Below, one piece after another: positions 1-10,313 of a DNA stretch of 51,996 nucleotides; position 1 is the stretch's first letter; each line of letters begins with the position of its first letter. The stretch covers positions 418,229-470,224 of the forward strand of contig CAMPET010000022.1 in the NCBI GenBank assembly GCA_946803715.1, written 5' to 3'. Origin of the DNA: Beroe ovata. Lineage: Eukaryota > Ctenophora > Nuda > Beroida > Beroidae. The translations under genes and the position numbers were made by a program. The notes under the pieces were generated by a model. It was not told where the DNA came from. It worked only from the letters and a program-made list of their open reading frames with translations, and made no database searches.

Positions 1-186
1 GTGTCAGCGGTACGCAGTGACGTAGAGTGATGTTAACGTCATGGAATGTTACTAAGTGGTGTCAGCGGCAAGCAGTGACGTAGAATGGTGTATACGTCAT
101 GGAATATTTTTAAGTGGTGTTAGCCGTACGCAGTGACGTAGAGTGGTGTATACGTCATGGAATGTTATGAAGTGGTGTCAGCGGTG
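1..186. repeat. 58-bp tandem repeat, about 3.2 copies, cut by window edge
   Basis: Copies begin at 1, 59, 117 and 175 with GTGTCAGCGG (one variant GTGTTAGCCG), so the period is exactly 58 bp. Each full unit carries CAGTGACGTAGA and a later ACGTCATGGAAT. Divergence between units is a few bases. The array probably continues left of the window. Confidence 0.9.
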
Positions 187-244
187 ATCAATTCAATGAG
201 ATCATGACCAAGTACTGAATAGGGAAGAAACTCAGAAAAGTATG

Positions 245-314
245 AGATTGGCCGGGGCTTGAACCCAGAACGTCAGAAATCGCGCCTTTGCTCTACCAAT
301 TGAGCTACCAATCC
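245..314 (-). pseudogene. tRNA-like sequence, probably a tRNA-derived SINE head or tRNA pseudogene
   Basis: Read on the minus strand it has a 7-bp acceptor stem (GGATTGG with CCAATCT), a D arm GCTC/GAGC enclosing AATTGGTA, and a T arm CTGGG-TTCAAGC-CCCGG. These match the pol III A and B box layout. The stretch between D and T arms is only 21 nt and does not fold into a normal anticodon stem, so no anticodon can be assigned. A functional tRNA is unlikely; a SINE head or relic is the better reading. Confidence 0.55.
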
Positions 315-1508
315 GCTGACTTTTCTGCTATTTCCTCACACTATGTACAAAATCACTGCCCTTATACCCTTATCTATTAGCTCTCATTATCATCGGCCCC
401 ATACCTCATACGACAATGGACAATCATGAGACATTATTTTTCATAACCTCGTGGACATAGGACATGCATCATGCTAGGAATTATATCTAAATTAGAGAAA
501 GAACGCCGTATATCACAATACCTCATGGGATGCATGAGTCATAAGTTCAACATCTATGACTCCATTAGGAGCTACCATCGCCTATGTGTGCCCACGTGAA
601 CTCTCTGGAGTATAACCATTGTGTGGCCACAGTAATCAGGTACAAATGTTATGAAAGTATAAAATTGGTCTGTGAATGCTTCATTCTATACATCTGGAAC
701 AGTGCAATTAACTTGAGAGTTTACATTCCTTTTGCATCCTATTATAGGACGCGCTCTCACACGTTCTTACGTTATTTCCATTGTTACGGCTGTCTAGTAG
801 GGTAGTTAGAAGCGTGTTAAACCACCACAGCAGCATTGAACACTTAGCAGTGAAATTATCTTCATGTGTGGAACCTTTGCTTTGGACTCTTTTGTCACAT
901 TACAACTACCCTTTCTATCTTACTACTTGTGATAATAACCAACGACTCTGATATATTACGCATCAACATTGAGCTACCGGGTGCGACCAGATTACACTAA
1001 TTGTCATATCTAGCATCTATCATCAATCATCAATATCTACCATCTGTCCATCTATCATCAATTATCATCAATATCTACCAATTGCCATTTATCATCAGTG
1101 TAAAGCAAGTTATGTCTATTGTCATACGACCCAAAGAACCCAGTAGTCAGTAAATCGATAAATAGATTAAAGCTGTAATACGATCGAAATTTAGTTAGGG
1201 AGGTTAGCCGGTAAGTTGCAAATCCGCTTCCTATATAATCTGTATCCTTTTTATAATCGTGTTGTTTCTTCCCCACTGTACTGGAGAATAGGATTGTGTC
1301 ACGCGTTATCCTAATTCAACTTCCTACTTTTGTTGAACAGTTATCGTTACATTGCCCCTCTCTCTGCGTGTAGTACAAAATATGGATAGAGTTGCTTGTA
1401 AACTTTTGCTTGGCGGCTAGTGGCGCTCAATGATGATTTTTCCTCATCACATTCGAACACAGTGTACACAGTTCACATAGCCATTGTTCATGTTGTGTGT
1501 GAGGTTGT
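315..1508. other. intergenic, no gene seen
   Basis: Upstream flank of the receptor gene. It holds short ATCATCAATATCTACCA-type repeats around 1020-1080. No long or spliceable coding frame is convincing on either strand, and no clear TATA box was identified close to the receptor start. Confidence 0.5.
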
Positions 1509-2889
1509 GTGTATTGCTGTTGTAAAACTATGCGATATTCACTTTCTCTAGAAATGCCCGGTTTTCAAACTCAAATGTCGGATTGGGATTTCGTCACTCC
1601 ATCGTGGGACGACTTTGAGTCTGCTCTCGACAATGATAAGGAACAAACTCTGACTCTGGCTATTGTCAGTTTCATCATAGGTGGGTCATAGCAGGACTAC
1701 CGGAAACGTTAAAATCTATATCCTAATTTGACAGACATAGGTAAGAGGATTTCCGAATCATTGTTTCTCTACATAACTCTCAGGAATCTTTGGGATGGCA
1801 GCAAACTCTCAGATAGTCTCATTCTACTGGAGTAAGAAGAAGGCATTGGTGCCGTCTCTATATCTATGCCTAGCACTCACAGATTTCGCAGTGTCCTTCA
1901 CTGCACTTCTCCATTTTGTTGGCACGATTCTGCTCCTCCCAGGTAAGTGTTGTGACGTCATTAACATATCACATTATCAAATCTCTACAGTATAGAGCGT
2001 GACCATAGCTGACAGCTGCTGTTCATCGATCAATCCACCCATTCAAATTCCTCTCCGAATTCCAGGTTTAGGGTTAGAAGAGGAGACGGAGCTGTTGGCT
2101 TTCCTCGCATTCCTCTACTCTGTCACAACCATTATAATCCGGATGTCCGCGTTTGCTAACGTTGTCCTGATCGTTGTCCGGACAATCAACATAACACAAC
2201 CGTTCTACAACGTGAGCAAGAAGAAGATATTCATATCCTACATCCTTGTGTTCCTCATCCTTCTCCCACTAACGATATACGAGGCGATTGCAATATGGAG
2301 CTACAACGACGCTTTCTTCACCAAAATCAACTTCATCTTCAAGCCGTTCCTGGGAGACAACGCTATCAGGGACATATACTACTCTATCGAGGAGGCCACC
2401 AAGAAGAAGTCTATCTCCTACATTCCCGAGTATGTCACTCTCATAGTTAACGGCGCTCCTCTAATACTGGCTGTGCTGATCTCACTATGCTGTCTGGCAG
2501 TTAACGCCGTCTTCCTCAAGAAAACACCTCCCGGAGGTGCTAGCAAAGAGCGGAGGAAGACAGAGAATCAGGTGACAGTCACCATCACAATCCTGACTGT
2601 CACATTTGCTATTTGTACCAGCACCTACACCATCTTCCTTGCTGTCGTGACAGCCTCGGACAGTTTGGGCTTCTACACCACTGACCCGACAGTGATGCAG
2701 TGGACGTATGTCACCAGTACCATATTCCCCTTCATTTGCTCAGCTTTCAACCCTATAGTACTAATCGTGAGAAGCAAGGCACTGAAAGAGTCAGTCAGAC
2801 GCCAAGTCCTTTGTTTAGGAAGAGAAAATAGTTCCCACAACAGTGACAAGGCTCCATCGTCACTTACAACAAGGACATCTGAATTCTGA
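1509..2889 (+). CDS. rhodopsin-like seven-transmembrane receptor, orphan GPCR (3 exons)
   Basis: Proposed exons are 1509-1680, 1784-1942 and 2009-2889; both introns are short (103 and 66 bp), start with GT, end with AG and join in phase 1. The product is about 403 aa if the ATG at 1509 is used; ATGs at 1530, 1554 and 1575 are alternatives. Helix 1 spans the first splice and contains the AN pair of the GN motif. Helix 2 has LALTD with the conserved Asp. At the helix 3 end the DRY motif is replaced by VRTIN. Helices 5 and 6 are clear, and helix 7 carries NPIVL in place of NPxxY. A Ser/Thr-rich tail of about 35 residues follows. Ligand and G-protein coupling cannot be inferred. The family is class A-like; the loss of canonical DRY and NPxxY is notable. 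The gene is tail-to-tail with the lamin gene. Confidence 0.8.
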
Positions 2890-3468
2890 ACTGTGAGCAT
2901 GCGCTAAACCAACTTGAATCATGTTTATTCTATATCTTAATCACAGCAATTCGCGTTATGTATAATTTGTATCATTTGTAGTGAGTGCATTGGTTCAACA
3001 TTTTACAGTGTATAAATTTAGAACTTCAATCTTATAATCTTCACATTATCCTTTTATCCTTCACTTTACTATGGTAGCACATAAAGTATTATCATTGAGT
3101 TACCGTTTTGTAAATTACAACATTAACAGTGAGTAATGTACTGAATGTATTCTCTCACAATTATACAGAAACACTGTGCCAATTTGAAACTCCAATTAAC
3201 CGGTGACTGAGGTAATTACGTAGGGAAATCACGTGACTGCAACCAAACAATCACGTGACGTCATACTCAGTCACGTGAATTTTTCGCGCATAGCATTACC
3301 TCATATACATTTTCGATGTTATACATTTTATATTGTACAATGTACATACATATTATGTAATAGCTGTCAGGGCAACTGCCTAAACTAGGCGTTGCAATGT
3401 GCAAATATAAGAGTGTTGACATTGTCATGGACAGTTATGACAGAATATGTGAAACAAATGCTACAAAC
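2890..3468. other. 3' intergenic space between receptor and lamin exons
   Basis: A+T-rich sequence between two convergent genes. It should contain both 3' UTRs. The only structured item is the E-box cluster listed separately. I searched the minus strand here for the second half of the lamin tail domain and did not see it. Confidence 0.5.
3229..3278. promoter_or_regulatory. cluster of three TCACGTGA palindromes plus a CRE-like site
   Basis: TCACGTGA occurs at 3229, 3251 and 3271, spaced 22 and 20 bp. The middle one overlaps TGACGTCA at 3256-3263. CACGTG is the canonical E-box bound by bHLH factors of the Myc/Max, USF and MiT/TFE type, and TGACGTCA is the CREB/ATF site. The cluster lies between convergent genes, so it may be an enhancer or chance; function is inference. 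Confidence 0.4.
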
Positions 3469-6400
3469 CTTGAGTGTCTGACTAGGTCCTATGACAGCCT
3501 TAGCAGGGAATTTATACTGAAGTGTCTCGCCTGCAGCTGACTTAACCAGCACCCATCCCTTCATACACTGATCCTTGTCTGTCTGGTTAACTATTGCCAC
3601 ATAGTTGTCCTCGATATTCACCTAGAGAATGATGAGGAATGGTGAGGACATCCTCCAAGATCAAGAAAAAACCTTGCATCTCGAACTCTTTCGTTAAAAC
3701 TTTCAGGTATTTCACGACAGTTATAGTAGGTCTGGAGACATATTGTCGGTTGCCTCACCTCCTCAATGGAGACATGTGAGTTAGTCTCCGTGGTGAAGCT
3801 CTCCTCCATGACCCTCTGTCGTTTCCGACTGGGCGCATCTGCCTCGTTAAACGATAGTGCTGATCTCACTCGACCAGATTTCGGGGACGGTGTCAGGTTC
3901 AGGCGGTTCTGAAAGGGAGGATGAGGTGTTAGAGGGGGGGCGGGGNTGTGAATCAGGACTGAGTGTGACTTGCACAGTCAAAATGGGAGTGACGAATGAT
4001 TCTACTCTTTAAACGGATACTCCCTGCCCATTGCAGTAGCGCAAAGAATTCTCAGCTGGTCGCAGCACTTTATCGATAATCACTTACACTAGATACAACA
4101 ACAGTTGTGCAATAATCTATGATATCTGGTGTAGTAACTATCTCATGTAGTAACTATTGCACTCTATTGCACTCAATTGCACACCATCATTATGTTATAA
4201 TACCTGTGACAAGTTCAGTTCTGAGTTGGGTGATGAGCTTCTTCACGAGTTTGGAATCATCTTCCCTCCTGCAAGCGAACATTCCCCTGAACTCCTGCTT
4301 CCTCTGCTTCACGCCAGATCCCTGTCGGGTTAGTTTCTTCTCGGGATGCTTCGGTGTGCTGCCTGGGGCGGGACGCTTAATCAATCCAGTTATACGGGTG
4401 TATAATAAGAGAAGTTGCATTTGGGCGTAAGATCTTAAGATAGCAAGTTGAAAGTTATAGAGCTTCATTCATGGACAAGTTGACGAATCAAGGGTTTGAA
4501 TAAGATGACCAATAAACGATTACTACACTCACTGCCTTTAGGTGGCAGGGCGTTATTCAACTTGCTGATGTCAGCCAGTAGTTTGATGTTCTCTTCCACT
4601 TTAGATTCCACCTTGTTTTGCAGATCTGCATTCTCTTTGGATCGGTTATTGTTCTGAAATGAAGTGATGTACGCAGTTACCTACCTATTCGTTTCATATC
4701 AAAATTCATCGATAGGTATATTATTGAATGAAGTATTCAAATATCATAGAGCTAAACTAACCTTGTTCAATTTGGATGCATCACTCAACAATGTTACTCT
4801 TAGCTGATCGAGATGAGATTTCACTTTATCTTGTGCTTGCTGAAAATGAACTCAAATCATGACAATGCTCCAGCCACACGTTCTCTCGATGAAGATGATC
4901 AGTTCCTAATAGAGGACTGAAAAACAGGAACTTCTTCTTTTTCAGTTCCCTATACACAACTCGGTTACACCACAACATTCTCGCCTCTACTTGGTCACTC
5001 ACCCTGGGGTTACGAGTGGTAGCGATATCCTTGAGGAGCATATCCCGTACCGCAGCTAGTCTCGACTCTGTTTTCTCATATCTCCGCCGATACTCAGTCT
5101 GATCATCCACTGCCTCCATCAGCTCATCCGTTACTCGGTCCAGATCCTCCTTCAGCTGCACGTTCTCCACGATTATCTCCTCTAGACGACGTCTCTCGTT
5201 GTCCTGGAAACAGAGTAGGTGGGGTGAGGGAGGATGAGGAGTTAGAGGGGGGCGGGGGGGAAGAGGAGTTAGAGGAGGGGCGGGGGGATGATGAGTTAGA
5301 GGGGGGGGAAGTGAGAGGGGTGAGTTAGGGTGTGCCCTGTGCTTCATGTGGTTGGTATAAGATGCTTCAGTTGTAGATGATTAAAGATGGGGGAATGAGC
5401 GAATAGGAGACGGTTCTTATAGATTTAAACTTTACGTTCTTATTGATTTAAACTTTACGTCTAAGTCCGATCAACAATTCTTGGATATCATCTATATTCA
5501 GATAGACAAGTTGTCAATCTCCATATATAGACAGAGGTGCACACTCATTTAATCCGCATACTAATGAACAATAGTGTGTCATCTAGTGTAATGGGTTTCA
5601 CCTTACTCGCCGTGTAAACGGACACCACTTTGATGATTCCATCAATCACAAGTGTGTGGTTTAGAGCTAGACTAGAGTGTTATACTCTCCAATATATCAT
5701 GATAACAACATGGCATACATGCATGAATAATGAATACTTGGCATGGTATCCTGTGAGACTCTGAAGAGTGTATAATCATGATAATCATGGTATTATAGGA
5801 GGGCGAATTGTGATTACCATGACCATTTATAAACCCTCCCAGATTTCAGACCGAATAGGATGTCAGCGTGAGATAGAGAGAGAGGGAGGGGTTTGAAAAG
5901 AATGAATGAGCATTGAGCGTGTCACTAGAAATACCCCAGTCATTTACCGCATTCTCGGGTAATGACTGGTCAATGGACATGACAGGTCATGACAGTTAAA
6001 CACTCACCTCTTCTGCTTGGAGCAGTTTCCTGTATGCAGCAATCTCCATGTCAAGAGTAACTTTCACATCCATTAAGTCAGCGTAGTCTTTAAGCAGGGC
6101 TTTCATCTGCTTGTCTAACTTGTCTATATCCGTCTACAGGGGGTAACACATGTCAGGGGTCAGGGGTCAATACTCAAATAGTCGAAATAATAGAGCAAAT
6201 TACACGTCTCATACACTCACATATCGTCAAATATCGGAGCAGAGAATCGTCGGAATCATGAAGAAACCACACACTTACACACACACTTACTCATACAAAT
6301 ACACATACAAACGTACACACACTTACACATACACACTTACACATACACACTAACACATACACACACACACACACACACACAAACTGTCAGTCAGAGACTC

Positions 6401-9215
6401 TCATACCTGATGCTCAGCATCTTTCTCCCTGGCATTATCCTCTGCCTTCTTGAGTAACTTCTCCAGCTCCTTGATCCGATCCTGGAGACTCTTCTCCTTG
6501 GCTTTCATGGCATCTATCACGAGTTTCAGCTCGTCCACTTCGGACTTGAAGCGGAGTATCTCCGTGGAATTCTCTATACTTTCCTGAGAAGAGAATGGGG
6601 TGAAAACATGGCAATATGAAGTGAGAGGAGGTTCTAGATCTTCTGGATAGAAAATCCATGCTTTCCAAATGATCTGAAACCACCGCAAATCCCCAACCCA
6701 GCTATGGTCGTTTGTATAGGTACACTGTCCCTATTTGTCGTGGTCAATGGGATGAGAGGAAGTTAGGAATACACTAATGAGCATGAAGTGAACCGGTGTT
6801 CATCTACACACTCACAGTATACACTCAGTGGTCTGGGGGACGCACAGTCGGTTAATTGGTGCGTAGCCCAATTAATGAGGCAAGGGGGCTCGATACAGCT
6901 CGTAGTTGGCCCTCAGTAACAAGAACCAACTGAATGCAATGAAAACATTCTATCGTGAACCAATGAAATCGTACGACACTCTCTGACACGGTGTTTCCAA
7001 TATACACGATGTGTTTATTTACCAAGGGGTGATTTCGATTGGTTATCGTGATGTACAAAGCATGTCTTGTACGCCCGAATTTATACACTAGGATATTAAT
7101 AATATGCCGATACTCGATGCTTATAGGATGTAGTATGTACAATTTACATTGTACATTGAACACAAAATTACGCCCGGTAATTCCTCCCCCAGCAATAAGA
7201 GGGGTGGACTGCAATAAACCGTACAAGTTCTGGGGTATTTGACACACACACACGGCCATTTTTCCCGCCAAGAGGAATCTAATTCAAAATTGTCACATAA
7301 TCTTGCTCAACAGATGTACACAAGGTCAATAGCTTGTTGGAAAATGAGTGAACCTATTCCTGGATTCTGCTTTTCGGCAGAGAATACAGTAAATTCTCCG
7401 AAACATGCTCAAATGTTTAATATGTGAGTGAGTGTTTGACATGCATATATTATGTACAGAGTATTCTCTATCAAACACATACACACACATGTACAGGAGT
7501 GAACTGTAGGCATAATTCTAGAGGGAAACCTCCAAAGTAGAGATTGCGCAACTTCGATAATTTACCGCCAAAATTCAAGTCGAGATTCGTTAACGTTTCC
7601 TTTCCTCAATCAATGGAACACAAAACGGAACAACACTTTAACTTCTTTACAATAAGGCCTGACAATTATTATTCCAAGGAGCTCACATTGGATTTAATTG
7701 ATTCTCATCAGGCATCCAGGAATAAACTGCTTCATCTCTCACCTTGACAGTGGTTCGTGGCATGGCCTTGGCGGCTTCCAGCTCCTTCTTATGAACTTCT
7801 ACCAGCTGATCCCTGAGCGCTTGTTTCTCCTCGTCAAAGTGTTCCCTGGCTTTGGTCAGAGCCTCGCTCAGTTGCTGGGAAAACTCTTCCTGAGCTTCCT
7901 TCCTCCGACTCTTGATACGACTCGTGGACGTCTCCCGTCGTAACTCCGACAATTCCTGCGGGGAACAGGGTTGATAATTGCAGGGGATGTGGAAATCGAG
8001 GAGATGGTTCTAACAATGGGATACGTATAAACAATGTTACTGTTCTCTTTTCTCGTAGATTGGGTCACTTACCTTCTGCTTGAGACTATCTCTGAATTCC
8101 ATCTCCTCCCTCATAGTCTGAGATTTGTTCTCGATATCTATTCTCCGGAGAGTTTCATTATCGAGTTCCAACTTCAAATCATCAAGGTTCTTCCTCAAGT
8201 TCTTCAACTCTGTCTTCATGTTCTTCTCCTTGTCGGCATAGTCTTTGAGCTGCTGCTTGAACTTAGATATATCACCCTCGTGGTGCACGATTACCCGCTC
8301 TAACCGGACTATTTCCTTCTCTGATGTTTTCCTGAATGAACATGCCACTGTTACCCACCAACATACCAACAATCATGCAGAACAAAGTAAAGATAAGATG
8401 CAAGACTCAGAACAAAATTTTTGAAATTCTAGACGTATGAAATGGACTGCGCGAGCATTTCAATTTCAACATCAAGTACCCACGTCCCACACACAATTAT
8501 AGTAGGCAGTAGGCACCCACCTGTTATTCTGTTCCTCCGCAATCTGCTTTTTTAGATCCTCGTTATCCTTGAGTATCCGCTTGTTATCCGCTTTCAGCTC
8601 CTTGATATCGCCCAGGGAATTGGCCAGCTTCTTCTCCAACTCGTCTATCACGGACTGTATCCGGGACATTTCCTGGTCCTTCTGCTCCAGATCTGACCGC
8701 AGCTGTCCTATCGTGTCGAGGTGGCGTCCTGCCTCTAGTTCCAGGGCGGCTTTCTGGTTAGCCGTCTCGTCTAGGAGACGTCTAGCCTCTTCTATCTCAG
8801 TGCTGAACAACTCTTTAAGAGAATCCTGGATCCTGCTCAGCTCGGTGTCAACCTGGCAAGGAAAGTGGTAGAGAATACAGCTGTTGAATGGAAGGGATTG
8901 TCAGTAGGTGAAATAGATCTTCATGAGAAACACATGTGTCCACAAGGGCATTTCCCTCGATGAGACACATGTCTACTAGTGAGACACATGTCTACAAGTG
9001 AGACACATGTCTACAAGTGAGACACACGTGAGACAAACCTGGACAGTCTCCTCTATCTCCTCGATCTCCTTCATGGATCTCATGTGGTTCACGTACACAA
9101 GTAGGCGCTCATTGAGATCCCTCAACTCTTCCTTCTCACGGGACCGGGTCGTCAGACTCTTGAAGTGTTCGGGTGACTTGGGCCGGTACGGCATGTTGGG
9201 TGTTTGCGTGGCCAT
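3469..9215 (-). CDS. nuclear lamin (intermediate filament), 12 coding exons, 3' end of tail domain not found
   Basis: Exons, 5' to 3': 9039-9215, 8521-8852, 8073-8331, 7743-7955, 6407-6583, 6008-6133, 5003-5203, 4762-4839, 4533-4653, 4204-4362, 3759-3908, 3469-3621; about 715 aa. Lamins polymerise under the inner nuclear membrane. Exon 1 gives a short head and the start of coil 1A ([20 protein letters not shown]). The end of exon 3 has [19 protein letters not shown], a lamin coil 1B hallmark. Exon 6 ends with the rod-terminal consensus [16 protein letters not shown] at about residue 428. Three further exons (about 133 aa) are again charged heptad-like coil, then a basic linker, the NLS SRKRQR and the first half of the lamin tail domain ([17 protein letters not shown]). 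The ATG is preceded by an acceptor at about 9227. All junction phases agree except exon 10 to 11. The rest of the LTD and the C-terminus (CaaX) are not identified. Confidence 0.85.
3912..3946 (-). repeat. C-rich branchpoint/polypyrimidine element at lamin exon 11 acceptor
   Basis: On the minus strand this reads CCCCCCCTCTAACACCTCATCCTCCCTTTCAG-like sequence (in pieces: CCCCCCTCTAAC, CCTCATCCTCCC, TTTCAG). CTAAC fits a branchpoint and the rest a pyrimidine tract, directly abutting exon 11. The same word recurs at 5206-5320 and 9812-9845. A single N lies at 3946. Confidence 0.6.
5206..5330 (-). repeat. G/C-rich minisatellite in lamin intron 6 with branchpoint-like unit
   Basis: The plus strand carries about three copies of GATGAGGAGTTAGAGGGGG followed by GCGGGG, i.e. 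a G-run-rich array able to form G-quadruplexes. The minus strand is a long pyrimidine tract with repeated CTAAC, directly upstream of the exon 7 acceptor (5203). It shares its unit with 3912-3946. Confidence 0.65.
6270..6382. repeat. CA-rich microsatellite in lamin intron 5
   Basis: Imperfect ACACTTACACATAC units grade into a pure CA run at 6359-6380. It ends about 25 bp from the exon 5 donor. Confidence 0.8.
6584..7742. other. lamin intron 4, no other gene seen
   Basis: A 1.16-kb intron between rod exons 4 and 5. It contains palindromic GTACAATTTACATTGTAC at about 7135 and a CACACATACACACACATG run near 7470. Long open frames here lack family features and are taken as chance. Confidence 0.5.
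8962..9030. repeat. 19-bp tandem repeat at the lamin exon 1 donor
   Basis: Units GAGACACATGTCTACWAGT start at 8962, 8981 and 9000, followed by a degenerate fourth copy that abuts the donor of exon 1 (9038). ACATGT in each unit is palindromic. Confidence 0.85.
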
Positions 9216-9734
9216 CTCCTACAAACCTGTGTAATGAAGGGGGTATAATAGTGAGATTGCTACAAGTTCAACAGAAACACGCATAAAATGTGTACTCTTT
9301 TTGTTTTCTGGAACATACAAAGCGAAAGACGATGACTACCACAATCAAAATATCACACATTCAGCACGCGGGTCTCAGGCAATAGTTTGAATATAGTTTC
9401 CATGATATGCTAAACACCAACAAAAACAGGGTAGGTATAACGACACTGCACAGTGACCAATAACAAGACGTATTCAGTTATATGTACACTATTGTCCTGG
9501 TACAAGCCGAGTGTATCTATTGTACAGGTTCCTACTCAACGTTTATATCTATACCAACTTCCTGCTTATTACTGTACAATTATGGGTACTGTTTGAACGG
9601 AAACCCAGTTGCCATGGTGACCATAGAATCGGAAAGGCCAAGGAAGATTGCACAATGAATGACGTAAAATATGGATTGTACAATGTATAGCACTTTCTAG
9701 AACTAATAACGGTTAACTGTGTTACATTTCTTAC

Positions 9735-9811
9735 TTGCAGTGTGAAGAGTTCTGATTGGTTTGTGAGCGGTGATGTATCCGAGTCACGCCCTGATTTCGA
9801 CACCCTCTACG
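9735..9811 (-). other. probable 5' non-coding exon of the lamin gene
   Basis: On the minus strand the segment is preceded by CTCTAACCCCTCATCCTCATTAG and followed by the strong donor CAA-GTAAGAAA. The coding exon 1 then starts at an acceptor (TTACACAG) 11 bp before its ATG. No in-frame join to the lamin ATG exists (the upstream frame would hit TAG), so the exon would be 5' UTR. No cDNA support is available. Confidence 0.35.
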
Positions 9812-10313
9812 CTAATGAGGATGAGGGGTTAGAGGGAAATAGGAAAGTACCAAGCCAATCACTAGCCATTAATTGGTAGATAACAGATAGGTCTTCAATG
9901 CATCGTTATCTTCTTAATCAGCAAATAAGAGACATAGAACTTATGAACAACATTTAACATCAACAATTCTGCTTCGCAATACTAACATACTGGAATGCTA
10001 GTGATTTAGAAGAATTTAAATAATTTAAAGAGGGGCCACAGGCAATGAAGGTCACGAGTTACATTTCCCATGTAGGTACATAGTTTTTCCTCATTCAAAT
10101 ATTTTCAATTCTTTGGGGGGTCACTAAATGATTGCTTTCCTATTATTAATTGCAAAATAACAAAATTTGCTGCCTTTATTTACAGTCTTGGGATGGAAAT
10201 ATTGAAGTGTACAAGATGTTAAATCACTCTCTATATTACAAAACTGGGATGGTCCACTATTTGAGACACAGTTTGTGGACTGTTGAGACACTACCACACC
10301 CTTGTTCCACTGT
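9812..10313. other. intergenic between lamin 5' end and NDUFV1 3' end
   Basis: Two minus-strand genes follow each other here. AATAAA on the minus strand at about 10175-10180 is a plausible NDUFV1 polyadenylation signal. A third copy of the CTCTAACCCCTCATCCT element lies at 9812-9845. The remainder shows nothing recognisable. Confidence 0.45.

Noticed and set aside
6150-6353. Open frame rich in His/Thr/Tyr
   Set aside because: It is a translation of the CA/TACACA microsatellite in a lamin intron.
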